Shown here: piece after piece, positions 25,809-33,342 of the stretch
How positions within the stretch are numbered: position 1 is the stretch's first letter
Layout: every line of letters starts with the position of its first letter
NCBI GenBank assembly: GCA_947380905.1
Contig: CANCSS010000022.1
Coordinates: forward strand, 1 to 33,342
DNA: 33,342 nucleotides
Reading direction: 5' to 3'
From: Chitinophagaceae bacterium
GTDB taxonomy: Bacteria; Bacteroidota; Bacteroidia; Chitinophagales; Chitinophagaceae
The notes under the pieces: generated by a model
Told to the model about the DNA's origin: nothing
Seen by the model: the letters and a program-made list of their open reading frames with translations, nothing else
The model's database searches: none
Translations under genes and position numbers: made by a program

Positions 25809-26267
25809 TTAATGCTTCTCTGCAGGAGCAGCTATTTCTTTCACTTCAGCAGCCTCTTGCTTTGCAGCTCCATGTTCGCCTTCTTTCTTTTCTACTTTAA
25901 TGGTAGCTTGTTCTTTAAAATAAGGATCGTAATCGTTGCGTAAATTTCTAAAGGAATTGCCATCCCATAAAAAAGCACCGATAAACCAAAGAAACAACAT
26001 CAAAGGAACGACAATGGTCATAATTAAGTTTTTTACTTCATGCTTTAAGTGCATAAAATAAGCAACAATATAAAAAGCCTTCGCCATCATTAAGATAACG
26101 ATGGTCCCTTTGACTGCTAATTTTAATCCAACAGAAGTCATCCCCATCATCCAAAACCCTAGCAATAATTCAATAACAGTAAACACCGATAAAATGATGG
26201 TTACTTTTTTAATTTCCGCCATGGCCTCTTTGTTGTGCGCTTCCTGATCTGTGTGTGAATGTGACAT
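25809..26267 (-). CDS. Cytochrome c oxidase subunit IV family protein
   Basis: 152-residue small oxidase subunit with three hydrophobic helices, of the bacterial subunit IV type. The middle A-K-A-F-Y-I-V-A-Y-F-M-H-L-K-H-E motif is the family mark. The C-terminal 35 residues are a charged Glu/Lys/Ala tail of low complexity. It is 18 bases after the subunit III gene, in the same operon. Confidence 0.9.
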   Translation of the reverse strand: MSHSHTDQEAHNKEAMAEIKKVTIILSVFTVIELLLGFWMMGMTSVGLKLAVKGTIVILMMAKAFYIVAYFMHLKHEVKNLIMTIVVPLMLFLWFIGAFLWDGNSFRNLRNDYDPYFKEQATIKVEKKEGEHGAAKQEAAEVKEIAAPAEKH

Positions 26268-26285
26268 ATAAATTTCTTGTGCTTA

Positions 26286-26972
26286 TTATAATAAATAAAA
26301 GATGGTAAATACAAATACCCAAACTAGGTCTACAAAGTGCCAGTACAAACCCGCTTTTTCAATCATTAAATAATGGCCTCTTTGCTCAAACTTGTCTAAC
26401 AAAGTCATGATCAACATAATGATGTTAATTACTACTCCACTAAAAACGTGGAAGCCATGAAAACCAGTGATGGTAAAAAAGAAGTTGGTAAAATTGGTGC
26501 TGCTAGCGGTACCATCTGCATTTAAAAAAGGATTCATACCCCACCAAGCGCCTTCGCTGTGTAAGTGATTCCACTCCCAAGCTTGACAGCTTAAAAAAGC
26601 AAGCCCGCCAATAATGGTCCAAATCATATTTCTAACCACCCCTTTCTTGTCCATGTTTTTACCAGCATGCACTGCCAAAACCATGGTAACAGAACTGATG
26701 ATTAATATAAAAGTCATGATACTTACAAACACCAAGGGTGCATGTACGCCATCTGGAGCAAATGGGAAACTTCTAAAAACTTCGTTGGAATTAGGCCATC
26801 CGTTGGTTGAAAAACGGACCGTTCCATAAGAGATTAAGAAAGCACCAAAAGTAAAGGCGTCACTCATTAAAAAGTACCACATCATTACTTTTCCGTACTC
26901 AGAATTAAAAGGGCTTTTCCCTCCTCCCCACAATTTTGCTTCGTTGGGTGAAGCGGTTGTTGTTGTTGACAT
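26286..26972 (-). CDS. Cytochrome c oxidase subunit III
   Basis: 228-residue heme-copper oxidase subunit III with about five to six helices. W-Y-F-L-M-S-D-A-F-T-F-G and the G-F-H-G-F-H-V-F-S-G motif are typical, as is the final Y-W-H-F-V-D-L-V-W-V-F. ATG 26972 is used rather than TTG 26978. A second subunit III-like gene lies directly upstream, a normal arrangement in Bacteroidota oxidase operons. Confidence 0.93.
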   Translation of the reverse strand: MSTTTTASPNEAKLWGGGKSPFNSEYGKVMMWYFLMSDAFTFGAFLISYGTVRFSTNGWPNSNEVFRSFPFAPDGVHAPLVFVSIMTFILIISSVTMVLAVHAGKNMDKKGVVRNMIWTIIGGLAFLSCQAWEWNHLHSEGAWWGMNPFLNADGTASSTNFTNFFFTITGFHGFHVFSGVVINIIMLIMTLLDKFEQRGHYLMIEKAGLYWHFVDLVWVFVFTIFYLL

Positions 26973-27070
26973 GTTCAATTTCTATTTCAGTGCAAAAATA
27001 TTGGCTATCAAGGATATTCGTATCAAAAAGCTTGGTTTTTTTTAGATTTATCTTCTACAAAATCAGGGGG

Positions 27071-27652
27071 TTAGCCTATCCAATGCAGGAAGATGAAAAG
27101 GTAAATCCAAAGTATATCTACAAAATGCCAGTAGGTAGCCACTAATTCTACCGGCAAACTGTTTTGTGGGTTGTTTTTAGCCCTAAAAGCACTCCAAGAT
27201 ACCCCCAATAAGGCAAGTACCCCGCCTAAAACGTGCAATAAGTGTAAAAGGGTTATTACGAATAAAAAAGAGGCAGCCGAATTGCTACGCGGGCCTGTAA
27301 GGGCTATATTTTGGGCTTCTAAGGCCATAAAACCCTGTATTTGTAAACTCATAAAAACAAGTCCTAAAATAGCAGTCAAGAAAAGAAATCCGCGGTAAGG
27401 ATTCTGCAACCCTTCTTTGGCTTTTTTCAAAGCCATTTGAATGGTGAAACTGCTAAGTAAAATTACAAAAGTGGAAATGAGAAACACTTTGGGCAACTCA
27501 AAATCCAACCAATTGGATTGACTTTTTTTAACAATATAAGCACTGGTCAAACCAGCAAACATCATCACGATGCTACCAAGACCTGCATAAAGCAGCATCT
27601 TGTAAGGATGAATTTTATTTTTTTCAGCACCTGTTTTAAAATCTATTGCCAT
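27071..27652 (-). CDS. Second cytochrome c oxidase subunit III family protein
   Basis: 193-residue relative of subunit III with about five helices, ending in Y-W-H-F-V-D-I-L-W-I-Y-L. It keeps the helix motif L-H-L-L-H-V-L-G-G. A longer frame opens at ATG 27697 and would overlap ctaB by 35 bases; ATG 27652, 10 bases after the ctaB stop, fits better. It may form part of the same oxidase or replace subunit III in some assemblies. Confidence 0.88.
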   Translation of the reverse strand: MAIDFKTGAEKNKIHPYKMLLYAGLGSIVMMFAGLTSAYIVKKSQSNWLDFELPKVFLISTFVILLSSFTIQMALKKAKEGLQNPYRGFLFLTAILGLVFMSLQIQGFMALEAQNIALTGPRSNSAASFLFVITLLHLLHVLGGVLALLGVSWSAFRAKNNPQNSLPVELVATYWHFVDILWIYLFIFLHWIG

Positions 27653-27662
27653 AATAAAATAT

Positions 27663-28532
27663 TTATAATTTATCTGCGAGTAAAGCCAAATAAACAATAG
27701 GTAAATAAATATAACTGCTAAACATCACTCTTCTTGCTGCGGGCACACCCCTATTTTGATACAAGCGAACACATTGTACCACCATAAAAATATTGGCTAC
27801 TAGTAAAATCCACATACTCACTTGGCCCGTTAAGTTTAAATAATGAGGTAAGAAGCCAATAGGAATCATTAACACTGAATACATAATGCATTGTATTGCT
27901 GTAAAACGTGTAGGACCTTCTTTAGCTGGCAATAATTTAAAACCTACTCTAGAATAATCGGCATGCGTTACCCAAGCAATGGCCCAAAAATGGGGGAACT
28001 GCCATATGAATTGAATTAAGAATAAAGCCCATCCCGCGTAAGCAAAATCATCATTGCCTGCTACCCATCCAATCAAACAAGGAAGGGCTCCAGGGAAAGC
28101 GCCTACTAAAACTGCAATAGAATTTATTTTTTTTAAGGGCGTATAAATAAATGCATATAAGAATAAACTAAAAGCAGAAAGTAAGGCGGCAGAAATATTA
28201 AAATACTTCCACATCATCAAAACGCCAAGGATGCCCGTAATAACTGCAAAAGTATACGCTGTTGCTTGTGTCATACGTCCCGATGCCACAGGACGATTTG
28301 CTGTCCGCTTCATTTGCGCATCGGTGTCTTTTTCTACGGCTTGATTAATCGCATTGGCACTGCCTGTAATACATAAACCAGCAAAAGTTAAAAGTAAAAT
28401 CATGGACCAATCATAGGCCTTCACAGTGGGCGCCAACATATAACAAATTACACAAGTAAACACCACGGTAAAACTGAGGGTGAACTTCATCAACTGTGCG
28501 TAATTCGTAAGCGTTTGTTTCAAAGAGAACAT
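27663..28532 (-). CDS. ctaB: Protoheme IX farnesyltransferase (heme O synthase)
   Basis: 289-residue UbiA-type membrane prenyltransferase that makes heme O from protoheme, needed for the heme A of this oxidase. The first Asp-rich motif is seen as N-A-I-N-Q-A-V-E-K-D-T-D-A-Q-M-K-R-T with N-R-P after it, and the Y-T-P-L-K-K...G-A-F-P-G-A-L-P region marks the second loop. Around eight to nine helices are present. It lies between subunit I and subunit III genes; a hairpin sits upstream. Confidence 0.93.
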   Translation of the reverse strand: MFSLKQTLTNYAQLMKFTLSFTVVFTCVICYMLAPTVKAYDWSMILLLTFAGLCITGSANAINQAVEKDTDAQMKRTANRPVASGRMTQATAYTFAVITGILGVLMMWKYFNISAALLSAFSLFLYAFIYTPLKKINSIAVLVGAFPGALPCLIGWVAGNDDFAYAGWALFLIQFIWQFPHFWAIAWVTHADYSRVGFKLLPAKEGPTRFTAIQCIMYSVLMIPIGFLPHYLNLTGQVSMWILLVANIFMVVQCVRLYQNRGVPAARRVMFSSYIYLPIVYLALLADKL

Positions 28533-28543
28533 TTTTTAAAAAT

Positions 28544-28571
28544 TACAATGCCCTGAAATCAGGGCATTGTA
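28544..28571 (-). terminator. Intercistronic hairpin between subunit I and ctaB
   Basis: Bases 28544-28555 and 28560-28571 form a perfect 12-bp stem with a 4-base loop. On the minus strand it is followed by a moderately T-rich stretch. It could be a partial terminator or an mRNA-stabilising element inside the oxidase operon. Confidence 0.65.
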
Positions 28572-28589
28572 CAACTGAATATATTTTAT

Positions 28590-30395
28590 CTAGTGTGTGC
28601 CTGTTTCATCCGCACCTACTGGAGTAGTTTGAGGAATAAAATCATGTCCATCTTTACCGTAATCATAAGGCCAACGATGAACTTCTGGTATTTCACCAGG
28701 CCAGTTGCCGTGACCAGGACGAATAGGTGTAGTCCACTCCAAGGTATTCGACTCCCATGGATTTTGAACTGTCACTTTACGGCCTTTGAATATAGAATAG
28801 AAGAAATTAATTAAGAATAAAATTTGAACAGCAAAAACAATCATCGCAACCGTACTAATGAAACGATTTAATTCGGCAAATTGTTTAAAGCTTTCCCAAA
28901 TGCTAAAATCAAAATAACGACGAGGCATACCCGCCAAACCTTGGTAATGCATTGGCCAGAAAATCATATACGCTCCAGCAATGGTAATCCAAAAGTGAAT
29001 GTACCCTAATGTATTGTTTAAATAGCGACCATACATTTTAGGGAACCAATGGTATACACCAGCAAACATACCAAACATACTAGCCACGCCCATTACAATG
29101 TGGAAATGCGCTACTACAAAATAACTGTCGTGTAAATAAATATCTAAAGCAGCGTTGCCCAACCAAATACCTGTTAAACCACCGGAGATAAATAAACTTA
29201 CAAAACCAATGGCGAATAACATACCTGGGGTAAAACGAATATTGCCTCTCCATAAAGTAGTTAACCAGTTAAATACTTTAATGGCAGAAGGAACTGCAAT
29301 TAATAAAGTTAATAATACAAACACCGACCCTAAGAAAGGATTCAGTCCTGTAACGAACATATGGTGCGCCCAAACCAAGAAGGCCAGGATGGCAATAGCA
29401 AATAAAGAACCCAACATCGCCATATAACCAAAGATAGGTTTGCGAGAATTCACTGACATGATTTCAGAAACCATTCCCATGGCAGGTAACAATATAATGT
29501 ATACTTCGGGGTGACCTAAGAACCAGAATAAGTGTTGGAATAAAATAGCGGAACCGCCTTCGTTAGATAAAGCGCCAACCCCATTTACATAAATATCAGA
29601 AAGATAAAAACTAGTACCGAAATTTCTATCAAAAATTAATAAGATCATACCAGACAACAATACAGGGAAAGACAATACGCCTAATACTGCCGTAAAGAAT
29701 AAAGCCCAAATGGTTAAAGGCAAACGCGTCATGCTCATACCTTTGGTACGCATGTTTAAAATGGTAGCGATGTAATTTAAACCACCTAATAAAGAAGACA
29801 CAACGAATAAAGCCATGGCAATAATCCATAAGTCCATTCCCGATTTAGAACCAGGAGAAGCATCATGCAATGCAGATAAGGGAGGATACGCTGTCCAACC
29901 ACCACTAAATGGTCCTGTTTCTACAAATAAAGAAGACAACATAACGATACTCGCAGTGAAGAAGAACCAATAGCTTAACATATTTAAAAAAGGAGACGCC
30001 ATATCGCGTGCACCAATTTGTAATGGAATTAAAAAGTTCGCGAAGGTACCAGACAAACCAGCAGTCAATACAAAGAATACCAAAACGGTACCGTGTGTAG
30101 TCACTAAAGCGTAATACGCTTCGGGTGTAATTTGACCACCTTTTGCCCATTTACCTAAGATAGATTCTAACCAAGGAAAACTAGCATCAGGATATCCTAA
30201 TTGCAAACGGAAAAGTACACTCATTAAACCACCTAGAACTGCCCAAACCATTCCTGTAATCAAGAATTGCTTCGCGATCATTTTATGGTCTTGACTAAAT
30301 ACATATTTAGTTAAGAAAGTATCATGGTGTTCGTGATCACCATGATCATCATGTCCGTGACCTTCATGATTATGTAATGCTGCTTCGTGACTCAT
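28590..30395 (-). CDS. ctaD: Cytochrome c oxidase subunit I
   Basis: 601-residue catalytic subunit of the aa3/caa3-type oxidase, about 12 helices. Heme a ligands H101 and H432 and the heme a3 ligand H430 (A-H-F-H) are seen. CuB ligands are H295 (with crosslinked Y299) and H344-H345. E297 in H-P-E-V-Y marks a type A1 oxidase with the D-channel glutamate. The N-terminal 25 residues are a His/Asp/Glu-rich extension. ATG 30395 is the start. It is located after subunit II with 71 bases between them, containing a hairpin. Confidence 0.96.
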   Translation of the reverse strand: MSHEAALHNHEGHGHDDHGDHEHHDTFLTKYVFSQDHKMIAKQFLITGMVWAVLGGLMSVLFRLQLGYPDASFPWLESILGKWAKGGQITPEAYYALVTTHGTVLVFFVLTAGLSGTFANFLIPLQIGARDMASPFLNMLSYWFFFTASIVMLSSLFVETGPFSGGWTAYPPLSALHDASPGSKSGMDLWIIAMALFVVSSLLGGLNYIATILNMRTKGMSMTRLPLTIWALFFTAVLGVLSFPVLLSGMILLIFDRNFGTSFYLSDIYVNGVGALSNEGGSAILFQHLFWFLGHPEVYIILLPAMGMVSEIMSVNSRKPIFGYMAMLGSLFAIAILAFLVWAHHMFVTGLNPFLGSVFVLLTLLIAVPSAIKVFNWLTTLWRGNIRFTPGMLFAIGFVSLFISGGLTGIWLGNAALDIYLHDSYFVVAHFHIVMGVASMFGMFAGVYHWFPKMYGRYLNNTLGYIHFWITIAGAYMIFWPMHYQGLAGMPRRYFDFSIWESFKQFAELNRFISTVAMIVFAVQILFLINFFYSIFKGRKVTVQNPWESNTLEWTTPIRPGHGNWPGEIPEVHRWPYDYGKDGHDFIPQTTPVGADETGTH

Positions 30396-30436
30396 ACCTT
30401 TTATTTAATAATTTTAATCTTTCTATTTTCTATATC

Positions 30437-30457
30437 TGAAGTGCTATTTGCACTTCA
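30437..30457 (-). other. Intercistronic hairpin between subunit II and subunit I
   Basis: An 8-bp perfect stem (30437-30444 with 30450-30457) with a 5-base loop. No T-run follows on the minus strand, so it looks like a processing or stability element rather than a terminator. Confidence 0.5.
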
Positions 30458-30466
30458 AAATTTATT

Positions 30467-31516
30467 TTACATTTTTGCTGTGGTTGCTTTGGCAGTGCTA
30501 TCTGCCTTCGCTACCGGAACTGCGGACGGATCTTTCTCCGGGAAGGCAGTAAAGTATTGCGGCTTTTGTTTCGCCATCCACAAATCATATTCTTCTTGAT
30601 CTACTACTTCAATCACTCCTTTCATAGAGTAGTGGCCATTGCCGCACATTTGATCGCAAGAAATTTCATACGCAAAATTTGGATTGCCTGTTTTTTCACG
30701 CATTTCTTTGGTCGTGTAGATAGGTGTAAACCACATCGTAGTAGGAATACCAGGAACGGCATCCATTTTCAAACGGAAATGCGTCAACCCCACATCATGA
30801 ATCACATCTCTTGAACCAATGATTAATTTAACAGGCGTTCCTTTCACCACATACATGGTTTGTTCTGTTAAAATATCGTCTTGTGCATATTTATCATCCC
30901 AAATAATACCAACAGAGTTGGTAGCGGGATCAATGTTCTTATAATATTTTTTACCAAAGATGGCGTCCTTACCTGGGTAACGGAAAATCCAACCAAATTG
31001 TTTCCCTGTTACTTCTACCACCATGGCATTCTTAGGAGGTTCACCCGTAAAGAAAAACCAGTTGCGCAAACCAAATACTACTAATATGGTTAATGCAATA
31101 GCAGGTATAGCGGTCCAGATTAATTCTAATTTAGTACTGTGTGCGAAAAAGAAAACCTTGCGATTTTTATCTTCTTGGTATTTGTAAGCAAACCAAAATA
31201 ACAACACTTGCGTAATTACAAAAACGATGCCCGTAATTACTAAAGTCACAAAAAGCATTTCATCGACCTTTTCGCCCTGAATACTTGCAGCCCCTTGTGC
31301 CATCTGGGTTTTGCCATAATAGGCTTTATTGCAAATATAAATACCTACAAAGCCCAACACTAAAAAAGCAACCATCAAAAATCCATTGATTTTGTTGTTT
31401 TGTTGACGGCTGGCTTCTTCGCCTTTTAAAATAGATACGTATTCACTTGCTTTGGCAATTTGAAAAATTACCACAAAAATGAGGACGATAATAGCAACAG
31501 ATAAATATAAACTCAT
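30467..31516 (-). CDS. ctaC: Cytochrome c oxidase subunit II
   Basis: 349-residue electron-entry subunit. There are membrane helices at about 1-20, 46-62, 88-110 and 133-150, more than the usual two, then a periplasmic cupredoxin domain. CuA ligands are H240, C287, C291, H295 and M298. The position usually held by Glu (carbonyl ligand) is Gln, Q289, in C-D-Q-M-C. The tail is Ala/Lys/Thr-rich and no fused cytochrome c is present. The gene follows ActF after 24 bases, tying the oxidase to the ACIII genes. Confidence 0.94.
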   Translation of the reverse strand: MSLYLSVAIIVLIFVVIFQIAKASEYVSILKGEEASRQQNNKINGFLMVAFLVLGFVGIYICNKAYYGKTQMAQGAASIQGEKVDEMLFVTLVITGIVFVITQVLLFWFAYKYQEDKNRKVFFFAHSTKLELIWTAIPAIALTILVVFGLRNWFFFTGEPPKNAMVVEVTGKQFGWIFRYPGKDAIFGKKYYKNIDPATNSVGIIWDDKYAQDDILTEQTMYVVKGTPVKLIIGSRDVIHDVGLTHFRLKMDAVPGIPTTMWFTPIYTTKEMREKTGNPNFAYEISCDQMCGNGHYSMKGVIEVVDQEEYDLWMAKQKPQYFTAFPEKDPSAVPVAKADSTAKATTAKM

Positions 31517-31540
31517 AATTCGTTTTTTCTAAATCAATAA

Positions 31541-32770
31541 TTATACTTGATGAATGATACTTTCTTTAAGGAATGGGTGGTACTTCGCAATCAAGGGCTT
31601 GCTAGCCATAGAACGCGCCACCATTAAAATCATCAGCCCAACAAAGAAAGATAAAATACCAAAATCAAACCAACCCAAAGTCACCTGCTCTTTCATTAAG
31701 CTGCCCATGACCATTTGGTAAAAATCAATCCAATGACCAAATAAAATAAGTACTGCCATAAACGCCATTAAAGTAAAATTACGTTTGGCAGAACGCTTCA
31801 TTAATATGATTAAAGGACAAAAGAAGTTGACAAATAAGTTCAAAAAGAAAATAGGTTTGTACGCTCCTTGCACACGGTGCTTGAAGTAAACAGTTTCTTC
31901 AGGAATATTGGCGTACCAAATAAGCATGTATTGAGAGAACCATAAATAAGTCCAGAAAATAGAAAAGGCAAACATGAATTTACCTACATCATGTAAGTGT
32001 TCGCTGTTAGACAACTCCATGTAACCTTTGTTTTTCATGTAGATTAACCAAAGTGCAATTAAGGCCATACCTGCCACAAATGAACTTGCAAAAGTATACC
32101 AGCTGTACATGGTCGAATACCAATGTGCATCAATGCTCATTAACCACAACCAAGGCACTGTAGATGCAACGGTTAAGCCAAACCACACTAAGAAAAATCC
32201 AGAACGAGTCATGCTACGCACATTAAATTTATGTGCAGTGTCTGCATCCATAGGAGCGATGTCTGCTTCTAAACTAATTTGACGCATTCTGTATCCGAAA
32301 TAACTCCAAAGAGAAATAGTTAGTGATGTCCATATAATAAAGAAAGTAGGATTTAAGAAACCAGCTTTTCCTTTTAAGATAGGATCTTTTGCCACAGCTT
32401 CAGTATCCAACCAATGGTAGATATGATGGTTATGAGAAAGTACCACATAAAATAAAACCAGTAAAGTAATGCCGCCAAAGATGGGCACTAAAGTAGAAAT
32501 GGCTTCGGCGATTCTTCTAAAAGATTGCATCCAGGCAGCCATGGCCATGGTACTAAAACATAAAAAGAACATAGCAGCATTGGTCACTAAAGTCCAGAAA
32601 ATACTGTTGTACATTAAGGTTCCCCAAAAATGCACTTGCTCATGTTCGTCACTGCTAAAGCCTTTGGTAAACATGCCGTATAATAAGGCAGCGCCTCCTA
32701 TGCTTATTAAAGCATAAGACCATGTTTTAAGACTACCAGGAATTTCAAATTGCTCTTTAATAGATGCCAT
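31541..32770 (-). CDS. actF: Alternative complex III quinol-oxidising subunit ActF
   Basis: 409-residue polytopic membrane protein with about ten helices, of the NrfD-like ActC/ActF group. ActF is a membrane subunit of alternative complex III, which passes electrons from quinol to cytochrome c or directly to oxidase. Motifs such as F-W-T-Y-L-W-F-S-Q-Y-M-L-I-W-Y-A-N-I-P-E-E are typical for ActF. It starts one base after the ActE stop. Confidence 0.9.
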   Translation of the reverse strand: MASIKEQFEIPGSLKTWSYALISIGGAALLYGMFTKGFSSDEHEQVHFWGTLMYNSIFWTLVTNAAMFFLCFSTMAMAAWMQSFRRIAEAISTLVPIFGGITLLVLFYVVLSHNHHIYHWLDTEAVAKDPILKGKAGFLNPTFFIIWTSLTISLWSYFGYRMRQISLEADIAPMDADTAHKFNVRSMTRSGFFLVWFGLTVASTVPWLWLMSIDAHWYSTMYSWYTFASSFVAGMALIALWLIYMKNKGYMELSNSEHLHDVGKFMFAFSIFWTYLWFSQYMLIWYANIPEETVYFKHRVQGAYKPIFFLNLFVNFFCPLIILMKRSAKRNFTLMAFMAVLILFGHWIDFYQMVMGSLMKEQVTLGWFDFGILSFFVGLMILMVARSMASKPLIAKYHPFLKESIIHQV

Positions 32771-32771
32771 C

Positions 32772-33342
32772 TTACTTCTTTTGTTTATTCTTAATATATT
32801 TAATAATCATCCAACGTTGACGCTTGCTTAATTGAGAAGCGTAAGAACCCATCAAATTTTTTCCGTAGGCCACAGAATAAAACATTTGACCCGCAGGCAT
32901 GCTCTCATATTTAACATCCCCTACTAATGTTGCAGGTTTTGCAGGATAAGGACCATTGCCATCTTTATATAATGGGCCGTTGCCATTTAATTTAGCGCCA
33001 TGGCAAATGCCACAGTTTACTAAATACAAACGTTCTGCTTCGGCAGCGTCTTTAGTGTTCAAAGAATCAATCGGATTCGGAACCAATTTAGAAGCATGGT
33101 AATTGGTGGTATCACCTGCTTTGTCTTTTGCATAGGGGAAAGGCATTTCCTTGCCACGTGCAATAGTGCCCGCCACAGGAAGGTTGTCATAATGAATTCC
33201 TTTATCTGCTAAATTGCTATGGTCTGCATAGGTTTCATAAGCACGGCTATAGGCCATATCAGGCATATAGATAGAACCCGGCGTACGTTTTACATCATTG
33301 CAACTTGCCAAAGCAACTACTGCAATCACTATGCCTAAAAGC
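32772..33342 (-). CDS. actE: Alternative complex III cytochrome c subunit ActE (partial, start missing)
   Basis: About 189 residues visible; the reading frame continues past the right edge, so the true start is outside the window. The visible N-terminal part is a lipoprotein signal whose lipobox A-L-A-S-C gives a lipid-anchored protein. A single heme c site C-G-I-C-H and a later methionine-rich part (G-Q-M-F-Y...N-L-M-G-S-Y) that can supply the axial Met fit ActE, the monoheme subunit. A GTG at 33329 is an internal valine, not the start. Confidence 0.9.
   Translation of the reverse strand, partial: LLGIVIAVVALASCNDVKRTPGSIYMPDMAYSRAYETYADHSNLADKGIHYDNLPVAGTIARGKEMPFPYAKDKAGDTTNYHASKLVPNPIDSLNTKDAAEAERLYLVNCGICHGAKLNGNGPLYKDGNGPYPAKPATLVGDVKYESMPAGQMFYSVAYGKNLMGSYASQLSKRQRWMIIKYIKNKQKK

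Noticed and set aside
27653..27697. Upstream ATG 27697 for the second subunit III gene
   Set aside because: It would overlap ctaB by 35 bases and add a non-family extension; ATG 27652 gives the usual beginning.

Overview
The window looks like chromosomal DNA of a Bacteroidota species, most probably a Chitinophagaceae-like member. The reasons are AT-rich DNA by eye, A-rich leaders without Shine-Dalgarno sites, a SusC/SusD pair preceded by an ECF sigma factor and a FecR anti-sigma factor, DUF2490 and DUF6515 proteins, and an alternative complex III (ACIII)/cytochrome c oxidase operon in the usual Bacteroidota order. No rRNA, tRNA, IS element, prophage or CRISPR array was recognised. No gene-free gap exceeds 300 bases.

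Layout. (1) 240-2258: a secreted GH3 glycosidase with its own terminator. (2) 2461-9620: ECF sigma factor, FecR, a TonB-dependent SusC with an STN signalling domain, and a SusD lipoprotein, closed by a strong hairpin terminator. (3) 9732-16459: six tightly packed genes that form a catabolic operon. They encode a SelA/DgaE-like PLP enzyme, an amidohydrolase/deacetylase, a DgoK-type 2-keto-3-deoxy sugar-acid kinase, a KDPG/KDPGal-type aldolase, an ExuT-like MFS transporter and a second SelA/DgaE-like PLP enzyme. (4) 16456-22939: mixed envelope genes, namely a frameshifted sterol-desaturase-family gene, a DUF2490 protein, a POTRA-less BamA-like barrel, a Gly/Met/Arg-rich lipoprotein, a Gly-rich DUF6515 protein and a GT2 glycosyltransferase. 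(5) 23010-24223: TrmB and an alkyltransferase-like (ATL) protein. (6) 24254-33342, minus strand: DUF420, SCO, cytochrome oxidase subunits IV, III and III-like, heme O synthase, subunits I and II, then ActF and a partial ActE of ACIII, running off the right edge.

The most interesting part is regions 2-3. The predicted route is uptake of an amino-sugar-acid-containing ligand by SusCD, deacylation, beta-elimination of ammonia to a 2-keto-3-deoxy acid, import by the MFS carrier, phosphorylation by the kinase and aldol cleavage to pyruvate and glyceraldehyde-3-phosphate. Both PLP enzymes carry twin-arginine-type leaders and the amidohydrolase carries a Sec-type leader. Deacylation and deamination are therefore predicted to occur in the periplasm on unphosphorylated substrate, unlike the cytoplasmic, phosphorylated Salmonella Dga route. 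The exact substrate is an inference and is not established by the sequence.
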